Shown here in pieces: positions 34,432 through 44,500 of a stretch of DNA of 64,000 nt (the stretch's first letter is position 1; every line of letters begins with the position of its first letter). The stretch comes from DATLSM01 sp035534175 (GTDB lineage Bacteria > Actinomycetota > Thermoleophilia > Solirubrobacterales > 70-9). Made by a program: the position numbers and the translations under genes. Below the pieces are notes generated by a model. That model worked only from the letters and a program-made list of their open reading frames with translations. It did not search any database and was not told where the DNA came from. Where the stretch lies: NCBI GenBank assembly GCA_035534175.1, contig DATLSM010000109.1:32197-96196 (forward strand), in the 5' to 3' direction.

Positions 34432-35829
34432 GTGAGTTCACACCTGGTCTTGGTCATGGCGGCCGGAGAGGGCAGGCGCATGCGCTCCTCCCTGGCGAAG
34501 ATGTTGCATCCCGTCTGTGGGCGGCCGATGGTCGCCTGGCCGATCCTGGCCGCCCGCGGCGCCGGCGCCGGCGCCCTCGCGGCGATCGTCTCCCCCGGCA
34601 CGGACATCTCCGCCGCTCTCCCCGAGGGCGTGGAGACCGTCGTCCAACCGGTGTCAGACGGCACCGGCGGCGCCGTCCGCGCCGCCCTGGCACTGATCGA
34701 GGCAAGCGAGACCGTCCTCGTCCTCTCCGGCGACGTGCCGCTGATCTCCAGCGAGACGATCAGCGCCCTGCTGGCGGCGCACGCCGCCTCTGCGGCCGCG
34801 GCGACGATGCTCTCGATCGAGCTGGATGACCCGGGCGCCTACGGTCGTGTGATCCGTGGCTCCGGGGGCGAGGTCGAGCGCGTGGTGGAGGCCAAAGCGG
34901 CGGGGGACGCCAGGCCGCAGGAGCTGGCGATCCGCGAGGTCAACGCCGGAACCTACGTCTTTGACGCCGCCCCCCTGGCCGGCGCCCTGGCCGGCCTCTC
35001 CAACGACAACGCCCAGGGTGAGTACTACCTGCCCGATGTCTTCGGGGCCCTTCGTCAGGCGGGCCACGGGGTCGCCGCCCACCTCACCGAGGACCTCGCG
35101 GTGACCATGGGGGTCAACGACCGCGCCGACCTCGCTGCGGTCGAGGCCGAGGCGCGCCGCCGCCTCCTCGCCGCCCACATGCTGGCTGGCGTCACCGTTG
35201 TCGATCCGTCCTCCACCTGGGTCGACGCCGAGGTGGAGATCGCTGCAGATACCCGGATCGAGCCGGGCACCAGCCTGCGCGGCCGCACCGAGGTCGGCGC
35301 CGGTTCGGTCATCGGGCCGCTGACCACGCTGACCGACACGAGGCTCGGCGAGCGGGTCTCCGTTCAGCACTCCTACCTGGTGGAGTGCGAGGTCCTCGAC
35401 GGCTGCTCGGTGGGCCCCTTCGCCTACCTTCGCCCCGGCACCGCCCTGGAGCGGGGGGCCAAGGCGGGCTCCTTCGTGGAGATCAAGAGCTCGCGCATCG
35501 GGGCGGGAGCCAAGGTCCCCCACCTGGCCTACATCGGCGACGCCGACGTGGGTCCCGGGAGCAACCTCGGCGCCGGCACGATCACCGCCAACTACGACGG
35601 ATTCCGCAAGAACCGGACCGTCATCGGCCGCGACGTGCGGATCGGTGTTGACACCATGCTGATCGCCCCGGTAGAAGTCGGTGACGCCGCCTACACTGGC
35701 GCCGGTGCGGTGATTAAGGCCGACGTGCCCGAGGGGGCGCTGGCCGTCAGCGAGAACGAGCAGCGAAACATCGAGGGATACGCGAAGAAGAAAGCGGCAG
35801 AGAAGACTCTGGGTGGGGAGGCGACATGA
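34432..35829 (+). CDS. glmU: Bifunctional GlmU: GlcN-1-P acetyltransferase / GlcNAc-1-P uridylyltransferase
   Basis: The product is 465 residues from GTG 34432. The N-terminal nucleotidyltransferase has LVMAAGEGRRMRSSLAKMLHPVCGRPM and the UTP/GlcNAc-binding SDGTGGAVRAAL. The C-terminal left-handed beta helix has hexapeptide repeats and the acetyltransferase region FAYLRPGTALERGAKAGSFVEIK and NLGAGTITANYDG. It makes UDP-GlcNAc for peptidoglycan. A TACGAT box (34419-34424) lies 7 nt before the GTG. It heads the conserved glmU-prs pair. Confidence 0.96.
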   Translation: MSSHLVLVMAAGEGRRMRSSLAKMLHPVCGRPMVAWPILAARGAGAGALAAIVSPGTDISAALPEGVETVVQPVSDGTGGAVRAALALIEASETVLVLSGDVPLISSETISALLAAHAASAAAATMLSIELDDPGAYGRVIRGSGGEVERVVEAKAAGDARPQELAIREVNAGTYVFDAAPLAGALAGLSNDNAQGEYYLPDVFGALRQAGHGVAAHLTEDLAVTMGVNDRADLAAVEAEARRRLLAAHMLAGVTVVDPSSTWVDAEVEIAADTRIEPGTSLRGRTEVGAGSVIGPLTTLTDTRLGERVSVQHSYLVECEVLDGCSVGPFAYLRPGTALERGAKAGSFVEIKSSRIGAGAKVPHLAYIGDADVGPGSNLGAGTITANYDGFRKNRTVIGRDVRIGVDTMLIAPVEVGDAAYTGAGAVIKADVPEGALAVSENEQRNIEGYAKKKAAEKTLGGEAT

Positions 35830-35838
35830 ATGCACAAA

Positions 35839-35867
35839 TTGACACGGCGCCCGCCGGTTATTCGAAT
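35839..35867 (+). promoter_or_regulatory. Possible promoter of prs
   Basis: TTGACA at 35839-35844 and TCGAAT at 35862-35867 are 17 nt apart, in the gap between glmU and prs. The -35 box is perfect and the -10 matches 4 of 6 positions. Prs could thus be made independently of glmU. Confidence 0.35.
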
Positions 35868-35899
35868 CCCTGGCGAGATGTGCATACATGGGGGTCCCC

Positions 35900-36931
35900 A
35901 TGAGCACGATTGAGGAGCGTCCCCAGGCGGCGACCGCCATCCCGCACGATTACTCGAAGCGGCTGATGGTCTTCGGCGGGCGCAGCTCGATGGAGCTGGC
36001 CGCCAAGGTCGCCGGCAAGCTCGACCTCGACGTCGGCCAGGCGACGCTCAAGACCTTCGCCAACGGCGAGGTCTACTGCCGCTATGAGGAGTCGATCCGC
36101 GGCGCCGACGTCTTCCTCGTCCAATCCACCTGCGCCAACGAGCAGAACGGGATGACCCCGAACGACTCGTTGATGGAGCTGCTGACGATGATCGACGCCG
36201 CCCAGGGCGCCTCCGCCCATCGGATCATCGCCGTGATGCCCTGGTACGGCTACGCCCGCCAGGACAAGAAGTCGGCGCCGCGCGAGCCGATCTCGGCCCG
36301 CATCGTCGCCAAATGCCTGGAGGGGGTCGGAGTCGACCGGGTGCTGACCATGGACCTCCACGCCGGCCAGGTGCAGGGCTTCTTCCATGTGCCGGTCGAT
36401 CACATGACCGCCATGCCGATGATCACCCAGTGGTTCGCCGACCAGAGCGTCACCGACGAGCTGGTGATCGTCTCCCCCGACGCCGGGCGGGTGAAGACGG
36501 CGCGCAATTTTGCCCGCCGCATCGGCACCCACTGGGCGGTGATGGAGAAGGAGCGTCCGGCTCAGCAGGTGGCCGAGATCGGCTACGTGGTCGGTGACGT
36601 CAGGGGCCGCACCGCCGTCCTGGTCGACGACATGATCGACACCGCCGGAACGCTGTGCGCGGCGGCCCAGACCGTGCTCGAGGAGGGGGCGGCGCGGGTC
36701 ATCGCCTGCGCCACCCACGGTGTCTTCTCCGGCCCCGCCTACGAGCGCCTCGCCTACGAGAGCTCGGGCATCGAGCGGATCGTGGTCACCGACACGGTGC
36801 CCCTGCGCCCCGGCGCCCCCGACAACATCACCGTGCTCTCCACCGCGAGCACCTTCGCCGACTCGATCCGGCGCATCTTCACCGACGACTCGGTGAGCGA
36901 GATCTTCGCCGGAGAGAACCAGCTCTTCTGA
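35900..36931 (+). CDS. prs: Ribose-phosphate pyrophosphokinase (PRPP synthetase)
   Basis: The product is 343 residues from ATG 35900 (ATG 35888 also in frame). Features are LMVFGGRSSMELAAKVA, KTFANGEVYCRYEESIRGADVFLVQS, the conserved WYGYARQDKK and the PRPP-binding loop AVLVDDMIDTAGTL. It makes PRPP from ribose-5-phosphate and ATP for nucleotide, His and Trp synthesis. In actinobacteria PRPP also feeds decaprenylphosphoryl-arabinose. The order glmU-prs is conserved. An extra N-terminal stretch of about 20 residues precedes the core. Confidence 0.96.
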   Translation: MSTIEERPQAATAIPHDYSKRLMVFGGRSSMELAAKVAGKLDLDVGQATLKTFANGEVYCRYEESIRGADVFLVQSTCANEQNGMTPNDSLMELLTMIDAAQGASAHRIIAVMPWYGYARQDKKSAPREPISARIVAKCLEGVGVDRVLTMDLHAGQVQGFFHVPVDHMTAMPMITQWFADQSVTDELVIVSPDAGRVKTARNFARRIGTHWAVMEKERPAQQVAEIGYVVGDVRGRTAVLVDDMIDTAGTLCAAAQTVLEEGAARVIACATHGVFSGPAYERLAYESSGIERIVVTDTVPLRPGAPDNITVLSTASTFADSIRRIFTDDSVSEIFAGENQLF

Positions 36932-36962
36932 GCCGATCAGCCGCGCTCGGCACTATCGAGGA

Positions 36963-37682
36963 ATGATCCGAGTCGGGCACAAGGGGGCGGACCTGATCCG
37001 GCCCGGCAACACCGTGGAGAGCTTCAAGGCAGCGGCCGCGGCCGGGGTCGATGTGATCGAGATCGACGTGCTCTGGCGCCCCGACGGCCACCCGCGCCTC
37101 CCCGCCGCGGAGCGCTCCCCCCTGGTCATCGCCCACGACTGGCACGACGCCGAAGCGCGCACGCCGCTGACCCTGAGCGAGGCGCTGGGCGCCTTTCTGG
37201 CGCCGCCGCTCGAGCGGGTGGAGATCGACCTGGACATCAAGCTGCCCGGGCGCGAGGAGGAGATCGTCGCCGCCCTGGGAGAGAGTGGCCTGATCGACCG
37301 GGCGATGGTCTCGACCATGGAGCTCTCCACCCTGGCGCGCATCCGGGAGCTGGAGCCCGAGCTGCGACGTGGCTGGACCTATCCCAGGGTCACCCGCGAC
37401 TGGGCCTCCAGGCGCTGGGCGAAGATGCCGCTGCTGGTGGCGCTGATGCTGATGCGGGGCAACCTCCCCGGCCTCGCGGCGCGCGACCTGCCGAAGCTGG
37501 GGGTGCACGCGATGTGGGTCTATCACCCGCTGATCACCAGCCGGCTGGCGCGGATCACCGAACTCGCCGGGGTCGAGCTGATCGCCTGGACGGTCGATGA
37601 CCTGGAGCGGATGAAACGCCTGCTCGAGCGGGGGGTCGACGGTCTGTGCTCCAACGACCCGCGGCTCTTCGCCCAGCTATAG
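36963..37682 (+). CDS. Glycerophosphodiester phosphodiesterase-like TIM barrel
   Basis: The product has 239 residues. The first motif reads GHKGADLIRPGNTVESFKAA, where the usual PENT is PGNT, so a metal-binding Glu is replaced by Gly. The following VIEIDV (Glu and Asp) and IAHDW (His, Asp) are present. The end is VELIAWTVDDLERMKRLLERGVDG, the family's closing helix. GDPD enzymes release glycerol-3-phosphate from deacylated lipids. The missing Glu leaves the exact chemistry open. The gene follows prs after 31 nt. Confidence 0.82.
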   Translation: MIRVGHKGADLIRPGNTVESFKAAAAAGVDVIEIDVLWRPDGHPRLPAAERSPLVIAHDWHDAEARTPLTLSEALGAFLAPPLERVEIDLDIKLPGREEEIVAALGESGLIDRAMVSTMELSTLARIRELEPELRRGWTYPRVTRDWASRRWAKMPLLVALMLMRGNLPGLAARDLPKLGVHAMWVYHPLITSRLARITELAGVELIAWTVDDLERMKRLLERGVDGLCSNDPRLFAQL

Positions 37683-37692
37683 ACGGCGCTCG

Positions 37693-37735
37693 GCGCCGGC
37701 CCCCCGGCGCTCCCAGCACCGTGAGGCTTTTTTTT
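37693..37735 (+). terminator. Weak terminator candidate after the GDPD gene
   Basis: A 7-bp GC hairpin (GCGCCGG-CCCC-CCGGCGC, 37693-37710) is followed, after an unusually long 17-nt gap, by eight T (37728-37735). It lies between two convergent genes. The gap makes classical intrinsic termination doubtful. Confidence 0.35.
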
Positions 37736-37776
37736 GCTCAGCGCCCAACCGCGCCGCGCTCTTCGCCGCTCTCTTC

Positions 37777-39195
37777 TCAGGCCGGGCTCGCCAGTCCGGG
37801 GGTTCTGGTCAGGCCTCTGGCCTCGAAGTACTCCCACTCCTGCACGCCCAGCTCGGTCGCCGGTGGGTCGGCGTAGACCCACTCGCGGGCGATCCGGTAC
37901 CAGTTTCGCTTGGCCCGGAGCTGCCCGAGTACGGCGACGACGCCGATCTCCATCCGGCGCCCCATCAGCTCGTCGGCCGGGATCGACTCGCGTCGCATCA
38001 GGTCGAAGTACTCCGAGCGCGGGTCGTTGGTCGACTCGATGATCTTCATCACCCGCCGCGGGGTGATCTCGATCTCGCGGTCCTCCACGTACCAGCCGCC
38101 CACCGCCCGCATGTGTTCCAGCAGCCGCTCGGCGTCCAGCTTCGAGGGGTTCTTGACGAAGCCCAGCACGTGCAGGGCCTCGCGGAAGGCCTCGGGGTCG
38201 TTGCGTGAGGCGGCGTCGAAGGCCCGCTGCTCGAGCAGGATCTGCTCGCGGTCGAGCTTCTTGGTCATGCCGAAGTCAAGGAAGGCGACCCGCCCGTCGC
38301 CCATCAGGATGTAGTTGCCCGGGTGGGGGTCGGCGTTGAAGTGCTGGAGGTGGTAGATCGAGCCGAAGCTGCCGCGGTAGACGATCTCGCCGAAGCGGCT
38401 GCGCTCCGCCTGCGCCAGCTGCTTGATCTGCTCGAAGCCCATCCCCTCCACCAGCTCGGTGACCAGCACCCGTCGGCGCGAGAGGCGGGTCACGACTTCG
38501 GGTACGTAAATGAACGGGTGCTCGCGGTAGGCGCGCGAAAAGGAGCGCTGGTTCTGTGCCTCGTACTCGTAGTCGAGCTCCTCCATCACCCGCTCGCGGA
38601 TCTCGTGGGCGATCGCCTTGGCGTCCAGGCCGGGGGCCAGCGCGCGCGCCAGCCGCACCAGTGTGCCGGCGTTTCGCAGGTCGGCCTCCAGCGCCTCGGC
38701 GATCCCCGGGTACTGGATCTTCACCGCCACGTCGCGCCCGTCGAGCAGCCGGGCCCGGTGCACCTGGCCGATCGAGGCGGCGGCGAACGCCTCGGTCTCG
38801 AACTCCGCGTACAGCTCGCTGATCGGCTCGCCCTCGTACTCTTCCTGCAGCACCCTCTCCACCTTCTCCCAGGGCATCGGCGGTGCCTCGGTGCGCAGCT
38901 TGGCCAGCTGCTCCTGGTAGATCTCGCGGTACTCCTCGGGGATGAACTCGGTGTCGATGAAGGAGGCGAACTGGCCCAGCTTCATCGCCGCGCCCTTCAT
39001 CTGGCCGAGCGCTCCGACCATCTTCATCGCCGTCTCCATGTGGCGCTGCTCCAGGTGCTCCCGACCCTCCTGCTCGGAGCGGGCGACGTTGGTCGCCTTG
39101 GTCCCCGCGTAGCGGGCGCCCTGCACGCCGACGATCGAGCCGAGCTTGGCCGAGCGGCGGATCCTGCCCTTGGGGATCTTCGATTCGTCGGCCAT
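37777..39195 (-). CDS. ABC1/UbiB-family atypical kinase
   Basis: The product is 472 residues from ATG 39195. Hallmarks are the KxGQ helix (GAAMKLGQFASF), the Ala-rich loop FAAASIGQVHRA, the Lys strand VAVKIQYPG, FNADPHPGNYIL and the metal-binding FLDFGM. UbiB/ADCK proteins are membrane-associated ATPases linked to isoprenoid-quinone and lipid homeostasis. No coq-type operon surrounds it. It diverges from rplY. Confidence 0.92.
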   Translation of the reverse strand: MADESKIPKGRIRRSAKLGSIVGVQGARYAGTKATNVARSEQEGREHLEQRHMETAMKMVGALGQMKGAAMKLGQFASFIDTEFIPEEYREIYQEQLAKLRTEAPPMPWEKVERVLQEEYEGEPISELYAEFETEAFAAASIGQVHRARLLDGRDVAVKIQYPGIAEALEADLRNAGTLVRLARALAPGLDAKAIAHEIRERVMEELDYEYEAQNQRSFSRAYREHPFIYVPEVVTRLSRRRVLVTELVEGMGFEQIKQLAQAERSRFGEIVYRGSFGSIYHLQHFNADPHPGNYILMGDGRVAFLDFGMTKKLDREQILLEQRAFDAASRNDPEAFREALHVLGFVKNPSKLDAERLLEHMRAVGGWYVEDREIEITPRRVMKIIESTNDPRSEYFDLMRRESIPADELMGRRMEIGVVAVLGQLRAKRNWYRIAREWVYADPPATELGVQEWEYFEARGLTRTPGLASPA

Positions 39196-39313
39196 TGGCG
39201 AAGTCTCGCGCTTCGTCCCCTCAGGGAGAATCGGATTGGAAGTATGGTCGCAGCGAACTCTGAAGGTTGCCACAGGCTCCGCTCAGGCTGGTTTCTCTAT
39301 CCTCTCCCGTCCG

Positions 39314-40000
39314 ATGGCCACTGAGCGCGCAACGCTGAAGGTCGCTTCCCGGGCGCAGTTCGGCTCGAGGACCTCCCGCCGCCTTCGGCGCCAGGGGCTG
39401 GTGCCCGGCGTCGTCTACGCCGGGGGGGCCACGGCACGTCACTTCCTGGTTGCCGAGCGCGAGGTGCACACCGTGCTGGCCGACGGTCATGCGCTCTTTG
39501 ACCTCGAGATCGAGGGGGCCGCGGCCGTGCCGGTGGTGGTCAAGGAGCAGCAACTGCACCCGGTGCGCGGCAACCTCTGCCACATCGACCTGCAGGAGGT
39601 GAAGTTAAACGAGGCGATCCAGGCCGAGGTGGCGATCGAGCTGGAGGGCGCCGAGTCCGCTCCCGGGGTCAAAGGCGGCGGCGTGCTGGAGCACGTCACG
39701 CGCGAGATAACGGTGGAAGCGCTGCCCACCGAGATTCCCGATCGAATCGTCGTCGACGTTTCGGCGATGGAGATCAACGACACGATCCAGCTCTCCGCTT
39801 CGACCCCGCCCGCGGGCGTCACCTTCGTCGCCGACGATCCCGATGAGATCACGATCGCCACGCTTTCGCCGCCGCGGGTCGAGGAAGAGCCCGAGCCGGC
39901 ACTCGAGGTGGAGACCGAGTTGGTCGGCGAGGCGGGAGGGGCGCCGGCCGAGGAGGGGGAGGGCGAGGGCGCCGTCTCCGGCGAGGGCGGCGGGGAGTAG
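39314..40000 (+). CDS. rplY: 50S ribosomal protein L25 (CTC/TL5 type)
   Basis: The product is 228 residues from ATG 39314. The N-terminal L25 domain (5-95) shows ASRAQFGSRTSRRLRRQGLVPGVVYAGG, and the CTC-type C-terminal beta domain (100-190) shows ASTPPAGVTF. It ends with an acidic low-complexity tail. It binds 5S rRNA. A TATCCT box (39298-39303) lies 10 nt before the ATG. It precedes pth as in most actinobacteria. Confidence 0.95.
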   Translation: MATERATLKVASRAQFGSRTSRRLRRQGLVPGVVYAGGATARHFLVAEREVHTVLADGHALFDLEIEGAAAVPVVVKEQQLHPVRGNLCHIDLQEVKLNEAIQAEVAIELEGAESAPGVKGGGVLEHVTREITVEALPTEIPDRIVVDVSAMEINDTIQLSASTPPAGVTFVADDPDEITIATLSPPRVEEEPEPALEVETELVGEAGGAPAEEGEGEGAVSGEGGGE

Positions 40001-40009
40001 CCGCTGTCC

Positions 40010-40609
40010 TTGCTGCGCCGCCGGGCCGAGCGCGGCGAGGACGGCAATCGGGGCGAGAGCATTCTTGTCGTCGGTCTCGGCAACCCCGGTGGCGAGCATG
40101 CCGGGACCCGCCACAACCTCGGCTTCGAGGTGGCCCAGGAGCTCTCCCGGCGCTGGGGCCTTCCCCGGGCCAGGCGCCGGTTCGGCGGCCTGATCGCCGA
40201 AGGGCGCGCCGGCCCCGCCGGCCCGCGCGTGGCGGTCCTTCTGCCCCAGACCTACATGAACGAGTCGGGCGGCTCGGCGGGCCCGGCGCGGGGGGCGCTG
40301 AAGCTGGCCCCCGAGCGGGTGGTCGTTGTGCACGACGAGATCGATCTCCCCTTCGGCCAGGTGCAGGCCCGCCTCGGCGGTGGCCTGGCGGGCCACAACG
40401 GCCTGAAGAGCCTCGTGCGCGGGTTCGGCAGCCCGGAGTTCTGGCGGATCAGGGTGGGGGTGGGAAGGCCCAGCTCGACCGAGCCGGAGGTCGTTTCCTC
40501 CTACGTGCTCTCCCGCTTCCGCGAGCCGCGCGAGGAGGTGGCGGCACTGATCGAGCGGGCCGCGGGGGAGGCCGAGCAGCTGGTTGGCGAGCTAGGTTCC
40601 GGGTCGTGA
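40010..40609 (+). CDS. pth: Peptidyl-tRNA hydrolase
   Basis: The product is 199 residues from TTG 40010, the only reasonable start. Catalytic His35 lies in GTRHNLGFE, with substrate-binding LPQTYMNESG, catalytic Asp in VVVVHDEIDLPFG, and GGGLAGHNGLKS. It frees tRNA from stalled peptidyl-tRNA. It begins 9 nt after rplY, so the two are co-expressed. Confidence 0.95.
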   Translation: MLRRRAERGEDGNRGESILVVGLGNPGGEHAGTRHNLGFEVAQELSRRWGLPRARRRFGGLIAEGRAGPAGPRVAVLLPQTYMNESGGSAGPARGALKLAPERVVVVHDEIDLPFGQVQARLGGGLAGHNGLKSLVRGFGSPEFWRIRVGVGRPSSTEPEVVSSYVLSRFREPREEVAALIERAAGEAEQLVGELGSGS

Positions 40610-40679
40610 GCGCCCCAGTCACCGGTACAGATCATCGGCCGCCACCGCCTCGCCATGGGCCCTCGCCCGGAGTTCCTCG

Positions 40680-41402
40680 ATGAGCGATTCGCGCCAACTG
40701 ATCGGCTATCAGGCCGGCGAGACGGGGGTCGCGGTGCTGCGTTTGGAACGGCCCGATGCCCGCAACGCGATCAACACGCAGATGCTGGCGGAAATGTTGG
40801 AGCACCTCGCGGTGGCTCGCGCCGATGACGCCGTCCGCGTCCTGGTGATCAGCTCCTCTGACCCGATGGGGCTCTCCGCCGGCGCCGACATCAAGGAGGA
40901 CCTGGACAAGGGGGGCAGGGTGGCCCGCATGCAGCTCTTCGCCGACCTCTATGACCAGATCGTCGCCTTCCCCAAGCCGACGGTCGCCGCCTGTCACGGC
41001 GACGTGGTGGGCGGCGGGGCCGAGATCGCGGTCGCCTGTGACATGCGGATCGGCGGCGCCAACCTGCGCATGCGGTTCCCCGGTGCGGCGCTCGGCGTCC
41101 CGGTCGGGCCGGCGCGACTGGTCTCTCTCTGCGGCCTCGCCGCCGCCAAGTACCTGCTGCTCTCCTCGCGCACGGTCGGCGCCGAGGAGGCGCTGCGGCT
41201 GGGCCTGGTCAACCGCGTCGCCCCCGCAGCCGCGACCGAGGCCGCGGCGCTGGAGCTGGCGGCTGGCGTCGCGACGCACCCTCCCGCCGCGCTCGCCCGC
41301 CTGAAGCGGATGCTGCACGAGTGGGATGACGTCGAGGGTCGCTCGCACGTCGAGGGTGAGGGCCAGGTCGAGTGGCAGCGCGCCGGCCCCGGCCTGCCCT
41401 GA
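40680..41402 (+). CDS. Enoyl-CoA hydratase/isomerase family protein
   Basis: A 240-residue crotonase-fold protein. Oxyanion-hole motifs are GLSAGADIKED and HGDVVGGGAEIAVACD. The Glu of GGGAEIA corresponds to one catalytic acid of classical hydratase. The second Glu, usually in FGxPE, is absent (MRFPGAALGVPVGP). It could be an isomerase, hydrolase or other crotonase. It is inserted between pth and mfd, which are usually closer. Confidence 0.85.
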   Translation: MSDSRQLIGYQAGETGVAVLRLERPDARNAINTQMLAEMLEHLAVARADDAVRVLVISSSDPMGLSAGADIKEDLDKGGRVARMQLFADLYDQIVAFPKPTVAACHGDVVGGGAEIAVACDMRIGGANLRMRFPGAALGVPVGPARLVSLCGLAAAKYLLLSSRTVGAEEALRLGLVNRVAPAAATEAAALELAAGVATHPPAALARLKRMLHEWDDVEGRSHVEGEGQVEWQRAGPGLP

Positions 41403-41542
41403 TCGGGCGGGCGTTGCGGCCATCCTCTGGCCCATCTCATTCACCGAAACCGGCCCCAGCACTCCCCTTTCGGGCGTCCTCGTCCGGCGACCCACAGGCA
41501 GGCCGCAATCAGCCCAGGTGCGCAATCTAGACTCGCCGATTC

Positions 41543-44500
41543 ATGAGCCTTCGCCCCATGCTCGAAATCGCCGGCGAAAACGAGCGCGTCCACGCGCTCG
41601 CCGGTCGCGTCCGTGCGGCTGCCGATGGGGGAGAGAAGGTCACGCTGGGAGCCTCGGCGACGCTGCGCCCGCTGCTGCTCGCGGCGCTGCTGGAGGACGA
41701 TCGCGCTCTCGCCGGGCGCCCGGTGCTCCTGGTCAGCGCCGACGATCGCTCGGCCCGAGACCTGGCGGCCGACCTGCGCGCCTACCTGGCGCCGCGCCGC
41801 GTCCGCCTCTACCCCTCGCGCGGGACCGGCTATGCCTCCCACGTAACCCCGCCTCCCCACCTGGTTGGGCTGCGGATCGACGCCCTCGACGCGCTTTCGG
41901 CGGCCCGGGGCGAGGGTCGCGATCCGAGCGGCTCGCCAAAGCGGCGCAGCCGGGTCGCCGCGGCCGCGGAGGAGGACCCGGTGGTGGTGGCGAGCGCGAC
42001 GGCCCTGGCCGAGGCCGTCCCCGACGCATCGCTTCGGCCCGCCGGCTTTTTGATCTCCCGCGGCGAAGAGATCGATCTCGGGAGGGCCGCCGCCGACCTC
42101 TCGGCCGCCGGCTATGAGCGGGTCGACCAGGTGACCGAGCGCGGCCAGTTCGCGGTCCGCGGCGGCATCCTCGACGCCTTCCCGGCGACCGAGGAGCGGG
42201 CCGTGAGGATCGAGCTCTTCGGCGAGGAGGTGGAGTCGATGCGCTGGTTCTCGACCTTCACCCAGCGCTCGCTGGGGGAGGCCGAGCGGGTCGAGCTGGC
42301 GCCCGCCGCCGAGCTCGACGTCGAGCATCGCGAGCTCGCCGAGCTGGCGGCGATGGAGGCGGCGGAGAAGGGCGAGCCGCTGGCCAACCTGGCGGACCTT
42401 CTGCCGCTGGATCGCTTCCAGGCCCCGCTCGATCTGGTTCCCGCCGGCGCCGCCGTGATCCTGGCCGCCGCCGAGGAGATTCCTCCCGCCCTGCGCGACC
42501 ACTGGGAGGACGCGACCACGGCGATGCACGCCGAGGACGCAAAGCACCTCTACGTCGACGTCGCCGCCCCGCTCGTCGAGCGCGCCGCGCTCTCGCTGAC
42601 CGGCGCCGGTGAGGAGGACGAGGACGCCTTCCGCGCCTCCCGCGCCGAGTCCCCGGCCCGCAGCGTGAAGGAGGCCGAGAGCGAGCTGGAGAAGCTGGTC
42701 CGCTCCGGCTACCGCACGGTCGTCGCCTTCGATAACCGGGGCGAGGCCGAGCGGGCCCGCTACGGACTCGACCGCCTCGACGCCACTCTCCTTCAGGGCG
42801 GGCGCCTCTCGCCCGAGCCGGGGCTGGCCTTCGCCGAGGCCCGCCTGCGCGAGGGTTTCCTCAGCCCCGAGCTGCGTCTCGCGGTCTACCCCTTTCGCCG
42901 TCTTGTCCACCGCCGCCGCCGGGCCGAGGACACGGTCCCCGGCGCCGCTCGTGGCCGCCTCGCCTTCGGCGATCTGCGCGTCGGCGACTACGTCGTGCAC
43001 GAGGACCACGGCGTCGCCCGCTTCGCCGGCTTTGAGACGCGCGAGGTCGGTGGCGTAACCCGCGACTACCTCTACCTCGAATACAAGGGCGAGGACCGGG
43101 TCTACGTCCCCACCGAGCAACTGGCCAAGCTGAGCCGCTACATCGGCTCCGGCGGCGAACCGACGCTCTCGGCGCTGGGCGGCAAGCGCTGGGAGAACAT
43201 GAAGGCGCGCGCCCGCCGCGCCGCGGGCGCCCTGGCCGGCGAGCTGCTCAACCTCTACGCCGAGCGCCGCTCCCGCACCGGTCACCCATTCTCGCCCGAC
43301 GGCGAGTGGCAGATCGCGCTGGAGAGGGCCTTTCCCTACCGCGAGACGGCCGACCAGCTGGAGGCGATCGAGGCGGTCAAGGGCGACATGGAGGTGGGGC
43401 GGCCGATGGACCGCTTGGTCTGCGGCGACGTGGGCTTCGGCAAGACCGAGGTCGCGCTGCGCGCCGCGGTCAAGGCAGCGGCGGACGGGAAGCAGGTGTT
43501 GATGCTGGTGCCGACGACGATCCTCGCCCAGCAGCACCTCGGCACCTTCCGCGAGCGCCTCGCCGACCTGCCGTTCGCGGTCGAGGGGGTCTCCCGTCTG
43601 CGCAAGCCGGCCGAGGTGAGGCGGGTGCTGGCCGCCTTTGAGGCCGGCGGGGTGGACATCCTGATCGGCACCCACCGCCTGCTCTCCCGCGACGTGCGGG
43701 CCAGAGATCTGGGTCTGGTGATCGTCGATGAGGAGCAGCGCTTCGGCGTCAAGCAGAAGGAGCTGCTGCGCCAGCTCAAGCTCAAGGTCGACGTGCTGGC
43801 TCTCTCGGCGACGCCGATCCCCCGCACCCTGCAGATGAGCCTCGCCGGTCTGCGCGACATCTCCGTGATCGAGACCGCGCCGGAGGGCCGGCGCCCGGTC
43901 CGCACCTACGTCGGCCCCTATGACGAGGACCTGGTGCGCCGGGCGATCGAGCGGGAGGTGGAGCGAGGCGGTCAGGCCTTCTTCCTCCACAACCGGGTCG
44001 ACTCGCTGCCCCAGATCGCCGAGCGGCTGCGTGGGCTGGTGCCCAAGGCGCGCTTCGCCGAAGCCCACGGCCAGATGGACGAGGAACGGCTGGAGGAGAC
44101 GATGCTCGACTTCCTCCGCGGCGGCGCCGACTGCCTGGTGACGACCACGATCATCGAGTCGGGGCTCGACATCCCCACCGCGAACACGCTGATTGTCGAG
44201 CGCGCCGATCAGCTCGGCCTCTCCCAGGCCTACCAGATCCGCGGCCGGGTCGGGCGCTCCCGCGAGCGCGCCTTTGCCTACCTGCTCTACCCCTCGCCGG
44301 AGGCGCTGACCGAGGAGGCCGCGGCGCGCCTCTCCACCCTCGCCGACCACACCGAGCTGGGTTCGGGCTTTCGCATCGCGATGCGAGACCTCGACATCCG
44401 CGGCGCCGGCAACCTGCTCGGCGACGAGCAGTCCGGACACGTTGCCGCGGTCGGGTTCGAGCTCTACTGCCAGATGATCGACGACGCCGTTGCCGCGGCC

